Assembly: GCF_008364825.1 (NCBI RefSeq)
Contig: NZ_VTTO01000003.1
Location: forward strand, 557,746-621,745
DNA: 64,000 nucleotides
Reading direction: 5' to 3'
DNA from: Azospirillum sp. B21
GTDB lineage: Bacteria; Pseudomonadota; Alphaproteobacteria; Azospirillales; Azospirillaceae
Below are positions 19,729 through 27,641 of this stretch, one piece after another. The number at the start of each line of letters is the position of its first letter. The stretch's first letter is position 1. Under the pieces are notes generated by a model that searched no databases, was not told the origin of the DNA, and saw only the letters and a list, made by a program, of their open reading frames with translations. A program made the position numbers and the translations under genes.

Positions 19729-20643
19729 ATGTACCGGGCTGACCTGAACGATCTGGATGCGGTCATCGCCATTGCGCGAAGGGGGTCGTTTCGCGCGGCG
19801 GCGCTCGACCTGGGTATGTCGACGACCGCGCTCAGCAATGCCGTCGGAAAACTCGAATCCGGCCTCGGTGTCCGTCTGTTCAACCGAACGACGCGGAGCG
19901 TATCGCTCACCGATGCCGGCCGGGTGTTCGTCGAGCAGGTCGGTCCGGCGTTGCGGGATGTTCACGGCGCCCTGGAAGCCGTGCGGTCGCAGCAGACGAT
20001 CCCGTCAGGCACGCTGCGCATCAACGCATTCGCCACGGCGGCGCGCGAGATCCTGTCGCCGCTGGTGCTGGAGTTCCTGCGCCGCCATCCGCAGGTGCAT
20101 GTCGACCTCGTCACCGAAGGGCGACTGGTGGATATCGTCGCCGAGGCATTCGATCTTGGTGTACGGGTGGCCGATCTCGTTCCAAGCGACATGATCGCGA
20201 TCTCCCTGGGACGCCCGCAGCGATATGCCGTTGTCGGGTCGCCGGCCTATTTCGCGACGCATGGTCGGCCGCGCGTGCCGCCTGACCTGCTCAATCACCC
20301 GTGCATTCGTGTCCGCCTTCCGAACGGCGCCCTTTTCCGGTGGCAATTCGAGAAGGACGGGCAATCGGCGCAGATCGACGTCGATGGACCGATCACCTTG
20401 GACGAGGCCAGCCTGGCGCGAATCGCCGCCCTCGAAGGTGTGGGTCTCGGATTCTTCATGGAGTCGGACGTGCGGGCCGACATCGAGGCGGGCCGTCTCG
20501 TCCGCGCGCTCGATGACTGGACGCCGCCGCGTTCCGGGCTCTGCCTCTACTATTCCGGACGACGCAATCCGTCGGCCGCCTTCAGGGCCTTCATCGGCTT
20601 GGCCCGCGAACTCGGTGCAAAGGGCGTTTCCCCAGGTTCTTGA
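19729..20643 (+). CDS. LysR-family transcriptional regulator
   Basis: A 304-residue regulator with an N-terminal winged helix-turn-helix ([20 protein letters not shown] ... [20 protein letters not shown]) and a C-terminal substrate-binding domain of the type seen in CrgA-like members ([18 protein letters not shown]). The ATG at 19729 fits the usual family start; GCGGGA lies upstream. It is divergent from the SDR gene and most likely regulates it and itself. The inducer cannot be read from sequence. Confidence 0.93.
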   Translation: MYRADLNDLDAVIAIARRGSFRAAALDLGMSTTALSNAVGKLESGLGVRLFNRTTRSVSLTDAGRVFVEQVGPALRDVHGALEAVRSQQTIPSGTLRINAFATAAREILSPLVLEFLRRHPQVHVDLVTEGRLVDIVAEAFDLGVRVADLVPSDMIAISLGRPQRYAVVGSPAYFATHGRPRVPPDLLNHPCIRVRLPNGALFRWQFEKDGQSAQIDVDGPITLDEASLARIAALEGVGLGFFMESDVRADIEAGRLVRALDDWTPPRSGLCLYYSGRRNPSAAFRAFIGLARELGAKGVSPGS

Positions 20644-20646
20644 TAC

Positions 20647-21543
20647 CTATGTTCCCGACACGAGGAATCGCACGGTCATCGACAACCGCTCTCCCGCCGG
20701 CAGGGCGATGATTCCGGCATCCGCCTCCTGCGGGCGGTTCAGCGCGTCGGTCATGTGGCTGACCGGCTCCAGGCACAGATAGGGCTCGCCGGGCGGGGCA
20801 TAGACGATCAAGTGGCCGACCGGCCCGTCGGCGATCATTGTCAGGCGCAGCCGCTCTTGCGGGCGATCCAGCGTCGCCGTGCCCGACCATCCCGTGAAGC
20901 CGTTGTCCAGTGCGGCATGATCCATGACCACGCCGTGGCGAAAGTCCCAGGCGGCCGGCACCGGGCGGCGGCAGGAGGGCAGGATTGTGTCGTCATTGTC
21001 CCAGACTGCGCGTATGTCGGCGGTGACGATGCTGCCCGGCGATTTCGCGAAATAGGGATGCAGCCCCAGCCCGGCCGGCATGTCGCTGTCGGACTCGTTG
21101 ATCAGGTCGAGAGTGACGGTCAGTCCCTCGCCATCGAGCGCAACGGTCTGCGTCGCACGGTAGCTCCAAGGCCAGTCGTCGGCGCGGTGGGCGAAGCCCA
21201 TGCGGAGCGCATCGTCGGCCGCGGCCTCCACGGTCCAGGGAGTTGACCAGCCATGGCCGTGGATGCGGTGCGGCGATCCGGGATCGGTGGCGAGCACGAC
21301 CTCTCGCCCCTGGAAGACGAAACGGCCGCCGCCGATGCGGTTGGAGAAGGGGACCAGCGGGAAGCAGGCCATGTCCGGGGCGAAATCGCCGGCCAGCGCA
21401 CGGCCCGAGGCGGGGCGGAAGAGATCGACCGGACCACTGGGCGTCGACAGGCTCCAACTCGCCAGAGACCCGCCGATATGCGGAGCCGCGGCGAGCGTCA
21501 TGGCCCCGTGCCGCAACGCGATGATGGTACCGGTCCGGATCAT
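20647..21543 (-). CDS. Aldose 1-epimerase family protein
   Basis: A 298-residue cytosolic sugar mutarotase-fold protein. Key stretches are CFPLVPFSNRIGGGRF (substrate Arg), the His motif RIHGHGWSTPW, the second His in GLGLHPYFAKS and the catalytic Glu in LCLEPVSHMTD. Such enzymes interconvert alpha and beta anomers of hexoses or act on hexose-6-phosphates. It converges on the LysR gene with only 3 bases between stops. Sugar specificity is not readable. Confidence 0.92.
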   Translation of the reverse strand: MIRTGTIIALRHGAMTLAAAPHIGGSLASWSLSTPSGPVDLFRPASGRALAGDFAPDMACFPLVPFSNRIGGGRFVFQGREVVLATDPGSPHRIHGHGWSTPWTVEAAADDALRMGFAHRADDWPWSYRATQTVALDGEGLTVTLDLINESDSDMPAGLGLHPYFAKSPGSIVTADIRAVWDNDDTILPSCRRPVPAAWDFRHGVVMDHAALDNGFTGWSGTATLDRPQERLRLTMIADGPVGHLIVYAPPGEPYLCLEPVSHMTDALNRPQEADAGIIALPAGERLSMTVRFLVSGT

Positions 21544-21812
21544 GCGTTTCTCCCATCGTCAGCGTCCGGATTTTTATCGCACATGCGAAGACCGAAAGGA
21601 ACGGCCGCCGCCGGTGGCGCAACGCTGACACAGCTTCTGTGTGTTTGACGAAAAATGTGGGTATCGTACACCCCTCCTTTACCCTCCACCGGCGACGATG
21701 GGGCGCAAACCGGGGTGCGCGCAGCCGCGGATGTCAACGCGGGGAGTGCCCCGTTGTTGCAAATCGCCTTGCGTGCTCGGGCCTCGGGGGGCATCTGCAG
21801 GAAAGGTCGGGA

Positions 21813-24485
21813 GTGTCTAGTTCACCGCTCAGCCGCGCGATGCCGCCACCGCAGGCCGCCATGGGCTCGCTCGACGAGGCGGAACTGTGCGGCGCGCTGG
21901 CGGATTACCATGCGCTGCCGGCGCGGATGGTGATCGGCGTCGCGCTGCGTCCGTACCTGGACCCGCTGTGCCTGACCCCCACCGAACTGATCCATCTCGC
22001 CAAGCCGCTGAAATCCTGCCTGGACCAGGGGGCGCTGGTGGAGTCCGCCATCACCAGGGTCGCCGCCGTGCAGGCCCGTGCGCCGGGGCAGGAGCAGTCG
22101 AGGCGACGTCAGGCCATCCGCAGCGCGGTGGATGAGAGCTGGGCCAGGGCGCGCACCGCCCAGGCCGCCTTTGCCGCCATGCCGCGCGGACGCCGGCCGG
22201 TGGACTGGCTGCTGTCGCAGGGAACCGCGACGCCGACCGGCGACGCCGGGTACGATCTGCGGGTGGCGGTATCCCTGGAACTGGTGGAGATCAAGAGCTG
22301 GGGCGGCAAGCTGGACCGGCTGCTGGAACTGCACCAGTGGGACCGGGACGAACGGCTGGCCGCCGCGGTCGACGGAGTGATCGGCGATATTCTGGCGTCC
22401 GCCGCGGCGGGGGCGGACCTGTTCGGTGCTAACCTGTTGCCGGGAACCCTGCTGTCCACCCTGTGCGACATGCTGTTCGGCCGCATCGGCATGGAGGCCA
22501 TGGGGCCGAATCGCATCGGCGTGCTGAACGCCCTGTTCCGGCAGGGCAAGCTTCCGATGGCGAAGGCCGCCGTGCTGGACCGCATCCGCCGGCAGTTGAA
22601 GGCGCCCCAGCCGCTGGGCCGCGGCGCCTTCGACCAGGAGGCGGAACTGCTGAAGACGCTGACCGGGCATCTGCTGACCCGCGACGGGCTGATCGGCGGA
22701 GCGGCGATGGCGGATGCGCTGACCGTGCGCTATTCGCGCCGGCTGGAGCAGGGCGGGGCCAGTGCCTATCGCCGCTCCATCATCGGCCTCGGCGAAGGAC
22801 AGCCGGACCTGATCTGCCGCATCCACTATCTCACCCGTGTCGCCGCCACCGCCGCCGGGGAACGCCATGCGGACGAAATCCTCGCTTCTCTCGATGCCGC
22901 AGTCGGCAATGAGCTGCTGATCGAGAACATGCTGGTGCAGACGCCGGACACGGCGCTGCTGGAGCGCGACTTCGCCCGCGCGCTGGCCGCCGTCCGCTCC
23001 GCTCCGCTGCCGGCCGATGACTGTGAGCGGATCGCCGCCCGTGCCGAACGCTCCGTCGACGAGTATGTCAAGACCGGCCAGCTTGCCGTCCGGCTGAAGC
23101 AGGTGGAGCCGGTGCTGCGCCGCCGTACCATCCGGTTGGCGGAGGTCGCCTGTTCCGGACTGATCCGCGAGGACGGCGCCCTGCCGCTGGTGCGGCAGCA
23201 CATCCTGGAGATCGTCCGCCAGCCGCAGTTCCAGGCCGAGATCGCCCAGCCCGACAGCGATGTCGCCCAGGCCGAGGTGCGCCGGCTGCTGCATCTGCTC
23301 GACCGTCTGCGCCAGATGGCCACCGCGCCCGCTCCGCCGCCGGTGGCGATGCCGGGGCCGGCTGCGCATCAGCCGGGGCCGCGCAGCACCGATACCGTCT
23401 GCAATCCGGCCGCCGTCGCCATCGCCGACATGCCTGCCGCAAACCGGGCGCCGGCGGATACGGTTCTGGTTTGCGCGCCGGCTGCCACGGCCCCGGTGAC
23501 GGCCTCGGAAGAGTTGTGCCCGAGCTGCTACTCGGTCCACGGATCGGCCCGCGGACGGAGCGGTCCCTGCACCGGCTGCGGCTTCCCTGCTAAGTCGGAC
23601 AACCGGCCGGGGGTGCATCTGGCGCCCGGCACGCTTCTGCATGACCGCTACCGCGCCGGACGGGTGCTGGGGCAGGGCGGTTTCGGCGCCACCTATCTGG
23701 GTTGGGACGACCGGCTGCGGGTGAAGGTGGCCATCAAGGAATATTACCCCGCCAACCTGATCGCGCGCCTTCCCAACGCCGCCGCCGTTTCCCCCTTCTC
23801 CGACGAGCATGCGGAGACCTTTGCCGCCGGCCTCACCAAGTTCCTGGAGGAGGCGCGGACGCTGGCCCGCCTGCGCGAGGTGCGCGAGATCGTCGGCGTC
23901 CAGGACTTCTTCGAGGAGAACGGCACCGCCTATTTGGTGATGGAGCTGCTGGAAGGCCGCACCATGAAGAAGTATCTGGCCGATTGCGGCGGCCGGATCG
24001 ACGTGAGGCGAACGCTGTCGGTGGTGACGCCCATCGCCAAGGCGCTGCAGGCCATCCACGAGCAGGGGCTGATCCATCGCGACGTCAGCCCGGACAACAT
24101 CTTCCTGACCAACGGCGGCGACCGCAAGCTGCTGGACTTCGGCGCGGCCCGGCAGACGGCGCGGCCGGGGGCCGGACTGACCGTCATCCTGAAGCCGGGC
24201 TACGCCCCGCCGGAGCAATATTCGAACGAAGGGCGTCAGGGCGCCTGGTCGGACGTGTATGCGCTGTGCGCCACGATCTATCTGGCGCTGACCGGCCGCA
24301 CCCCGCCGGACGCCACCGCCCGCTTCATGAACGACAAGGTGCCGAGGCCGTCCGAACTGGGGGTGGCGCTGCCGCCGGGATTCGAGAAGGTGCTGATGTC
24401 CGGGCTGGCGATGCGCTGGCAGGACCGGCCGCAGTCGATGAAGGATCTGCTGCGCGCGATGACCGCGGCATTGGCCGGCGGCTGA
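21813..24485 (+). CDS. Ser/Thr protein kinase with long helical N-terminus and a Cys4 knuckle
   Basis: An ~890-residue protein. The C-terminal ~270 residues are a eukaryotic-type kinase: glycine loop LGQGGFGATYLGWD, VAIKEYYP lysine near residue 640, catalytic loop IHRDVSPDNIFL near 755 and DFGAARQ. The usual HRDxK lysine is Ser here, as in some bacterial groups. Before it is a knuckle CPSCYSVHG...CTGCGFP, probably zinc-binding, preceded by a Pro/Ala-rich linker. The first ~520 residues are mostly helical and unknown to me; no transmembrane segment is seen. Start GTG 21813 has GGAAAGGTCGGGA upstream; ATG 21840 is an alternative. Standing alone, its targets are unknown. Confidence 0.88.
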   Translation: MSSSPLSRAMPPPQAAMGSLDEAELCGALADYHALPARMVIGVALRPYLDPLCLTPTELIHLAKPLKSCLDQGALVESAITRVAAVQARAPGQEQSRRRQAIRSAVDESWARARTAQAAFAAMPRGRRPVDWLLSQGTATPTGDAGYDLRVAVSLELVEIKSWGGKLDRLLELHQWDRDERLAAAVDGVIGDILASAAAGADLFGANLLPGTLLSTLCDMLFGRIGMEAMGPNRIGVLNALFRQGKLPMAKAAVLDRIRRQLKAPQPLGRGAFDQEAELLKTLTGHLLTRDGLIGGAAMADALTVRYSRRLEQGGASAYRRSIIGLGEGQPDLICRIHYLTRVAATAAGERHADEILASLDAAVGNELLIENMLVQTPDTALLERDFARALAAVRSAPLPADDCERIAARAERSVDEYVKTGQLAVRLKQVEPVLRRRTIRLAEVACSGLIREDGALPLVRQHILEIVRQPQFQAEIAQPDSDVAQAEVRRLLHLLDRLRQMATAPAPPPVAMPGPAAHQPGPRSTDTVCNPAAVAIADMPAANRAPADTVLVCAPAATAPVTASEELCPSCYSVHGSARGRSGPCTGCGFPAKSDNRPGVHLAPGTLLHDRYRAGRVLGQGGFGATYLGWDDRLRVKVAIKEYYPANLIARLPNAAAVSPFSDEHAETFAAGLTKFLEEARTLARLREVREIVGVQDFFEENGTAYLVMELLEGRTMKKYLADCGGRIDVRRTLSVVTPIAKALQAIHEQGLIHRDVSPDNIFLTNGGDRKLLDFGAARQTARPGAGLTVILKPGYAPPEQYSNEGRQGAWSDVYALCATIYLALTGRTPPDATARFMNDKVPRPSELGVALPPGFEKVLMSGLAMRWQDRPQSMKDLLRAMTAALAGG

Positions 24486-24523
24486 CCGTGGCGTGACCGA
24501 CAGTTACGTGAACTGGGCATGAA

Positions 24524-24553
24524 AAAGGGGGACCGGCGCACCGGTCCCCCTTT
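24524..24553. terminator. Bidirectional terminator between kinase and cyclophilin genes
   Basis: AAAGGGGGACCGG (24524-24536), loop CGCA, then CCGGTCCCCCTTT (24541-24553). A-run on the left and T-run on the right let it work for both converging genes. Confidence 0.88.
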
Positions 24554-24576
24554 CCTGGTCCGCTGGAGCGATGCCG

Positions 24577-25146
24577 TTACTTGGCGTCGGCAGCGACCTG
24601 CATCTTGATGATCTTGTCCGGGTCGGTGACCTGACCGTTGCGGGACTGGCTGCCCTTCTTGATCATGTCCACGAACTCCATGCCCTCGACCACACGGCCC
24701 CAGACCGTGTACTGGCGGTCCAGGAAGTTGGAGGGCGCGAAGCAGATGAAGAACTGGCTGTCGGCGCTGTCCGGATCCTGCGCGCGGGCCATCGACAGGG
24801 TGCCGCGGATGTGCGGAGCGCTGGAGAACTCGGCCTTCAGCTTCTTGCCGGAGCCGCCCATGCCGGTGCCGGTCGGGTCGCCGGTCTGGGCCATGAAGCC
24901 GTCGATGACGCGGTGGAAGACGACGCCGTCGTAGAAGCCCTGGCGGGTCAGTTCCTTGATGCGGGCGACGTGGTTCGGCGCCAGGTCGGGCCGCAGTTCG
25001 ATCACCACGCGACCATCCTTGAGGTCGAGGTAAATGGTGTTTTCCGGATCCAAGGCCTTCGCCTCCCCTTGCGAGACTGTAAAGAACGAGACAGTGAAGA
25101 TTGTGGCGAACAAGGCCGCCAGCAACGCGCGGGTCCACCGCTTCAT
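24577..25146 (-). CDS. Exported peptidyl-prolyl cis-trans isomerase (cyclophilin type)
   Basis: A 189-residue protein with a signal peptide (MKRWTRALLAALFATIFTVS, cleavage near GEAKA) and a complete cyclophilin domain. Active-site elements include FHRVIDGFMAQTGDPTGTG and SQFFICFAP. It should act on proline bonds during folding of periplasmic or outer-membrane proteins. ATG 25146 has GGAGTG eight bases upstream. Single gene; its nearby divergent partner is the YdbH-like operon, also envelope-related. Confidence 0.94.
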   Translation of the reverse strand: MKRWTRALLAALFATIFTVSFFTVSQGEAKALDPENTIYLDLKDGRVVIELRPDLAPNHVARIKELTRQGFYDGVVFHRVIDGFMAQTGDPTGTGMGGSGKKLKAEFSSAPHIRGTLSMARAQDPDSADSQFFICFAPSNFLDRQYTVWGRVVEGMEFVDMIKKGSQSRNGQVTDPDKIIKMQVAADAK

Positions 25147-25333
25147 GCGAAACACTCCGATGAGCCGAAATCCGCGCCCCGGACCATAGGGGAAAAGCGG
25201 GGGAATGCAAAGCCGCGCTGGCGGGGGGTGACGATCCGCCAAAAGTCACGGATGACCGACGCTTGTCCGGGTGTTCATCGCGGCAAGGACATGGCAAGCC
25301 ATTCGGATCGCAGGAGCGGGGAGGGGACGGCGG

Positions 25334-27004
25334 GTGAGGCTGGGACGGGCGATAGCGGGAACGGCGGCGGTTGCGGTGACGCTGGGCGTCGTCGGCCTTG
25401 GCGGTGCCATTCTGGCCGGTCCCGCCCTGATCGGGGGAGTGGCGACCGAACTGCTGCGCGACTCCGGCTTCGCCGGGGCAGAGGTCACCGTCACCGGATT
25501 GCGGATCGCCGACGGCTGGGACGGGCTGCGGCTGGAGTTCACCGCCGGCAGCGGACTGCTGGAGGCCGCGGCCCCGACGCTGGAATTGCCGATGGCCGGC
25601 CGCGTCACGCTGTCCGGTGCGTTGCGGGTGGGGATGGAGGGCGGGACGCTGACCGTCAGCCCCGACGGCTGCCTGCCTGCCGTTGTGGAGAAGCTGACGA
25701 TTAGCGCCCAGACGCTGGTCCTTCCGCAGGAAGCGACGGTCTGCGCCGCGCCGGATCGACCGCTGCTGCGCTGGTCGCCGTCGCGCCTCGACGTGGCGGC
25801 AGAGGTGAAGGCGCCGCGGCTCGACGTGCCGGCCAGCGGTCTGCGTGCCGATCAGTTGGTGTTGCGGCTGGAGCAGGACGGGAACGGGCGGCAGGCGGAC
25901 GCAACCGTCGCGAAGCTGACCAACACCGCCAAGCCGGCACCGGTCGTGCCGCTCGCCGTCACCCTCCGTGCCGTTCAGGAGGGGGAGCAGCCCTGGTCCA
26001 TCGCCGGCACCGCGAGGGATGCGCAGGGCCTGCTGTCCGTAACGCTGGCCGGTAGCCATGACCAGACCGCCGGCGCCGGCCGGGTGGAGGTGGTGGCGAA
26101 GCCGGTCGTGCTTGCTCAGGACGGGCCGGGACTTGCCGCCATTTCGCCGCTGGCGGCGACATTTCTCCAGAAGGCCTCCGGCATCCTGTCGGGCAAGGCG
26201 ACAATCGCCTGGGACGGCAAGGGCATGACCACGGCCGGGCAGGCGACGGTGAAGGGGCTGGCCGGCGTCGCCGGGCCGGTGACCGTCGCCGGTGTGGCGG
26301 GAACGGTCGCCCTGTCCAGCCTGTCTCCGCCGGTGATCCCCGCCGGACAGAAGCTGTCCATCGGCCTGCTCGACGTCGGCGTGCCGCTGACCGACGGCAC
26401 TCTGCAGTTCGGCTATGGGCGCGACGGGCGGCTGGACGTGGGCCGCGCGGAATGGCGCTGGGCCGGCGGTACGCTGCGCGCCGATCCGTTCAAGCTGGCG
26501 CCCGCCGCACCCAAGGGAGCCGTCACCCTGCATGCCGAGGGGATCGATGCAGCCAAGCTGCTGGAACTGATCGCCGTCGACGGGCTGGAGGCGAGCGGAA
26601 AGCTGGGCGGCACCCTGCCGGTGGTCTTCGCAGACGACACCGTGACGCTGAATGGCGGCGTGCTGGAATCCGCCGCCCCCGGCACCCTGCGCTACGATCC
26701 CGCCAACCCGCCCGCCGCCCTGAAGGGGGAGGAGGGAAGCCCCACCGCCATGCTGATGGGGGCACTGACCGACTTCCGATACGACAGCCTGCGGATCACC
26801 ATCGACGGGCGGGCCGGTGGCGAACTCAGCGCCGGCCTGTCGCTGCGCGGCGCCAACCCGTCATTCTACGATGGCTATCCGGTTGCGCTTAACCTTAAGC
26901 TGTCGGGCGCGCTCGACCGGATTCTGCGCCAGAACCTCGACGTCTACCGGATCCCCGACACGCTGCGGGACCGCATGACCGGCTTCGACCAGAAGGACCC
27001 CTGA
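25334..27004 (+). CDS. YdbH-like intermembrane lipid transport protein (AsmA/TamB-like)
   Basis: About 556 residues, N-terminal membrane anchor (VAVTLGVVGLGGAILAGPAL) then a long beta-rich chain with repeated LxVxxL patterns and a C-terminal block SFYDGYPVALNLKLSGALDR...IPDTLRDRM typical of the YdbH family. In E. coli, YdbH spans the periplasm and, with YnbE and YdbL, moves phospholipids to the outer membrane. The same three-gene order follows here, which strongly supports the call. Start: GTG 25334 with GAGGGGACGG upstream; GTG 25271 gives a longer form. Confidence 0.8.
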   Translation: MRLGRAIAGTAAVAVTLGVVGLGGAILAGPALIGGVATELLRDSGFAGAEVTVTGLRIADGWDGLRLEFTAGSGLLEAAAPTLELPMAGRVTLSGALRVGMEGGTLTVSPDGCLPAVVEKLTISAQTLVLPQEATVCAAPDRPLLRWSPSRLDVAAEVKAPRLDVPASGLRADQLVLRLEQDGNGRQADATVAKLTNTAKPAPVVPLAVTLRAVQEGEQPWSIAGTARDAQGLLSVTLAGSHDQTAGAGRVEVVAKPVVLAQDGPGLAAISPLAATFLQKASGILSGKATIAWDGKGMTTAGQATVKGLAGVAGPVTVAGVAGTVALSSLSPPVIPAGQKLSIGLLDVGVPLTDGTLQFGYGRDGRLDVGRAEWRWAGGTLRADPFKLAPAAPKGAVTLHAEGIDAAKLLELIAVDGLEASGKLGGTLPVVFADDTVTLNGGVLESAAPGTLRYDPANPPAALKGEEGSPTAMLMGALTDFRYDSLRITIDGRAGGELSAGLSLRGANPSFYDGYPVALNLKLSGALDRILRQNLDVYRIPDTLRDRMTGFDQKDP

Positions 27005-27012
27005 TCGCCACC

Positions 27013-27273
27013 ATGGTAACCAAACTCCCATCCGCACTCCCATCCGCGCGCCTGATGGCCGCCCTGCTGTTGTCCGTCGCGGCGGCGGCCTGTGCCCCCA
27101 CGGTCAAGATCGAAGCGCCCGACAAACCCATCGAGATCAACTTGAATGTCCGCATCGAGCAGGAGGTGCGGGTCAAGCTGGAACGCGACGTCGACGACGC
27201 CATCCGCAACGACCCCGCCCTGTTCGGCCTGCCCACGGACTCCGTGCCCTCTCCTGCCAAGGGGAAACAGTGA
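27013..27273 (+). CDS. YnbE-family outer-membrane lipoprotein
   Basis: An 86-residue precursor with a signal sequence and lipobox-like AAAC (Cys at about 27), then CAPTVKIEAPDKPIEINLNV and RIEQEVRVKLERDVDD, a hallmark of the YnbE family. It is 8 bases downstream of the YdbH-like gene and its stop overlaps the YdbL start (TGATG). YnbE is thought to cap YdbH at the outer membrane. The short size and family pattern make this a confident call. Confidence 0.85.
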   Translation: MVTKLPSALPSARLMAALLLSVAAAACAPTVKIEAPDKPIEINLNVRIEQEVRVKLERDVDDAIRNDPALFGLPTDSVPSPAKGKQ

Positions 27274-27641
27274 TGACGACCCATCCCATCACCCGCCGCC
27301 GCTTCAACCGGCTGGCCCTGTCAGCCATGGCCGCGGGGCTGCTGGCCTCCACCCTGCCGTCGCTGGCCTTTGCGCAGGATGCGCTGGCCGCCGCCAAGGC
27401 CGCGGGCCAGATCGGCGAGCGTCCGGATGGGCTGGTCGGTGCCGTTCCCGGCGCTCCCGCCACGGCCCAGGCGTTGGCCGAGCAGGTGAACGCCCAGCGG
27501 CTCGCCCGCTACCGGGAAATCGCCAAAGGCAACGGCACGGCGCTCGACAAGGTTCAGGCGGTCGCCGGCCAGCAATTGATCGAGCGGACCCCAGCAGGCC
27601 AGTTCGTGATGACCGCCGCCGGCCAGTGGCAGCGGAAGTGA
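27273..27641 (+). CDS. YdbL-family (DUF1318) periplasmic protein with Tat-like signal
   Basis: A 122-residue protein with a TRRRFNRLALSAM signal, which has the paired arginines plus Phe of a twin-arginine signal, and cleavage near AFAQDA. The mature part (AKAAGQIGERPDGLVGAV ... NAQRLARYREIAKGNGTAL) is the YdbL domain, proposed to chaperone the YdbH-YnbE complex. Start ATG 27273 shares a base with the YnbE stop; GGGGAAAC is upstream. Its stop overlaps the next gene's GTG start by 4 bases. Confidence 0.85.
   Translation: MTTHPITRRRFNRLALSAMAAGLLASTLPSLAFAQDALAAAKAAGQIGERPDGLVGAVPGAPATAQALAEQVNAQRLARYREIAKGNGTALDKVQAVAGQQLIERTPAGQFVMTAAGQWQRK

Noticed and set aside
21639..21812. N-terminal extension of the kinase to 21639
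   Set aside because: The extra residues are Arg/Cys-rich and unlike a protein start; a GTG with a good ribosome site exists at 21813.
24278..26533. A 751-residue minus frame spanning the kinase 3' end, cyclophilin and YdbH-like genes
   Set aside because: Crosses three supported genes and a terminator; different composition along its length and no motif.
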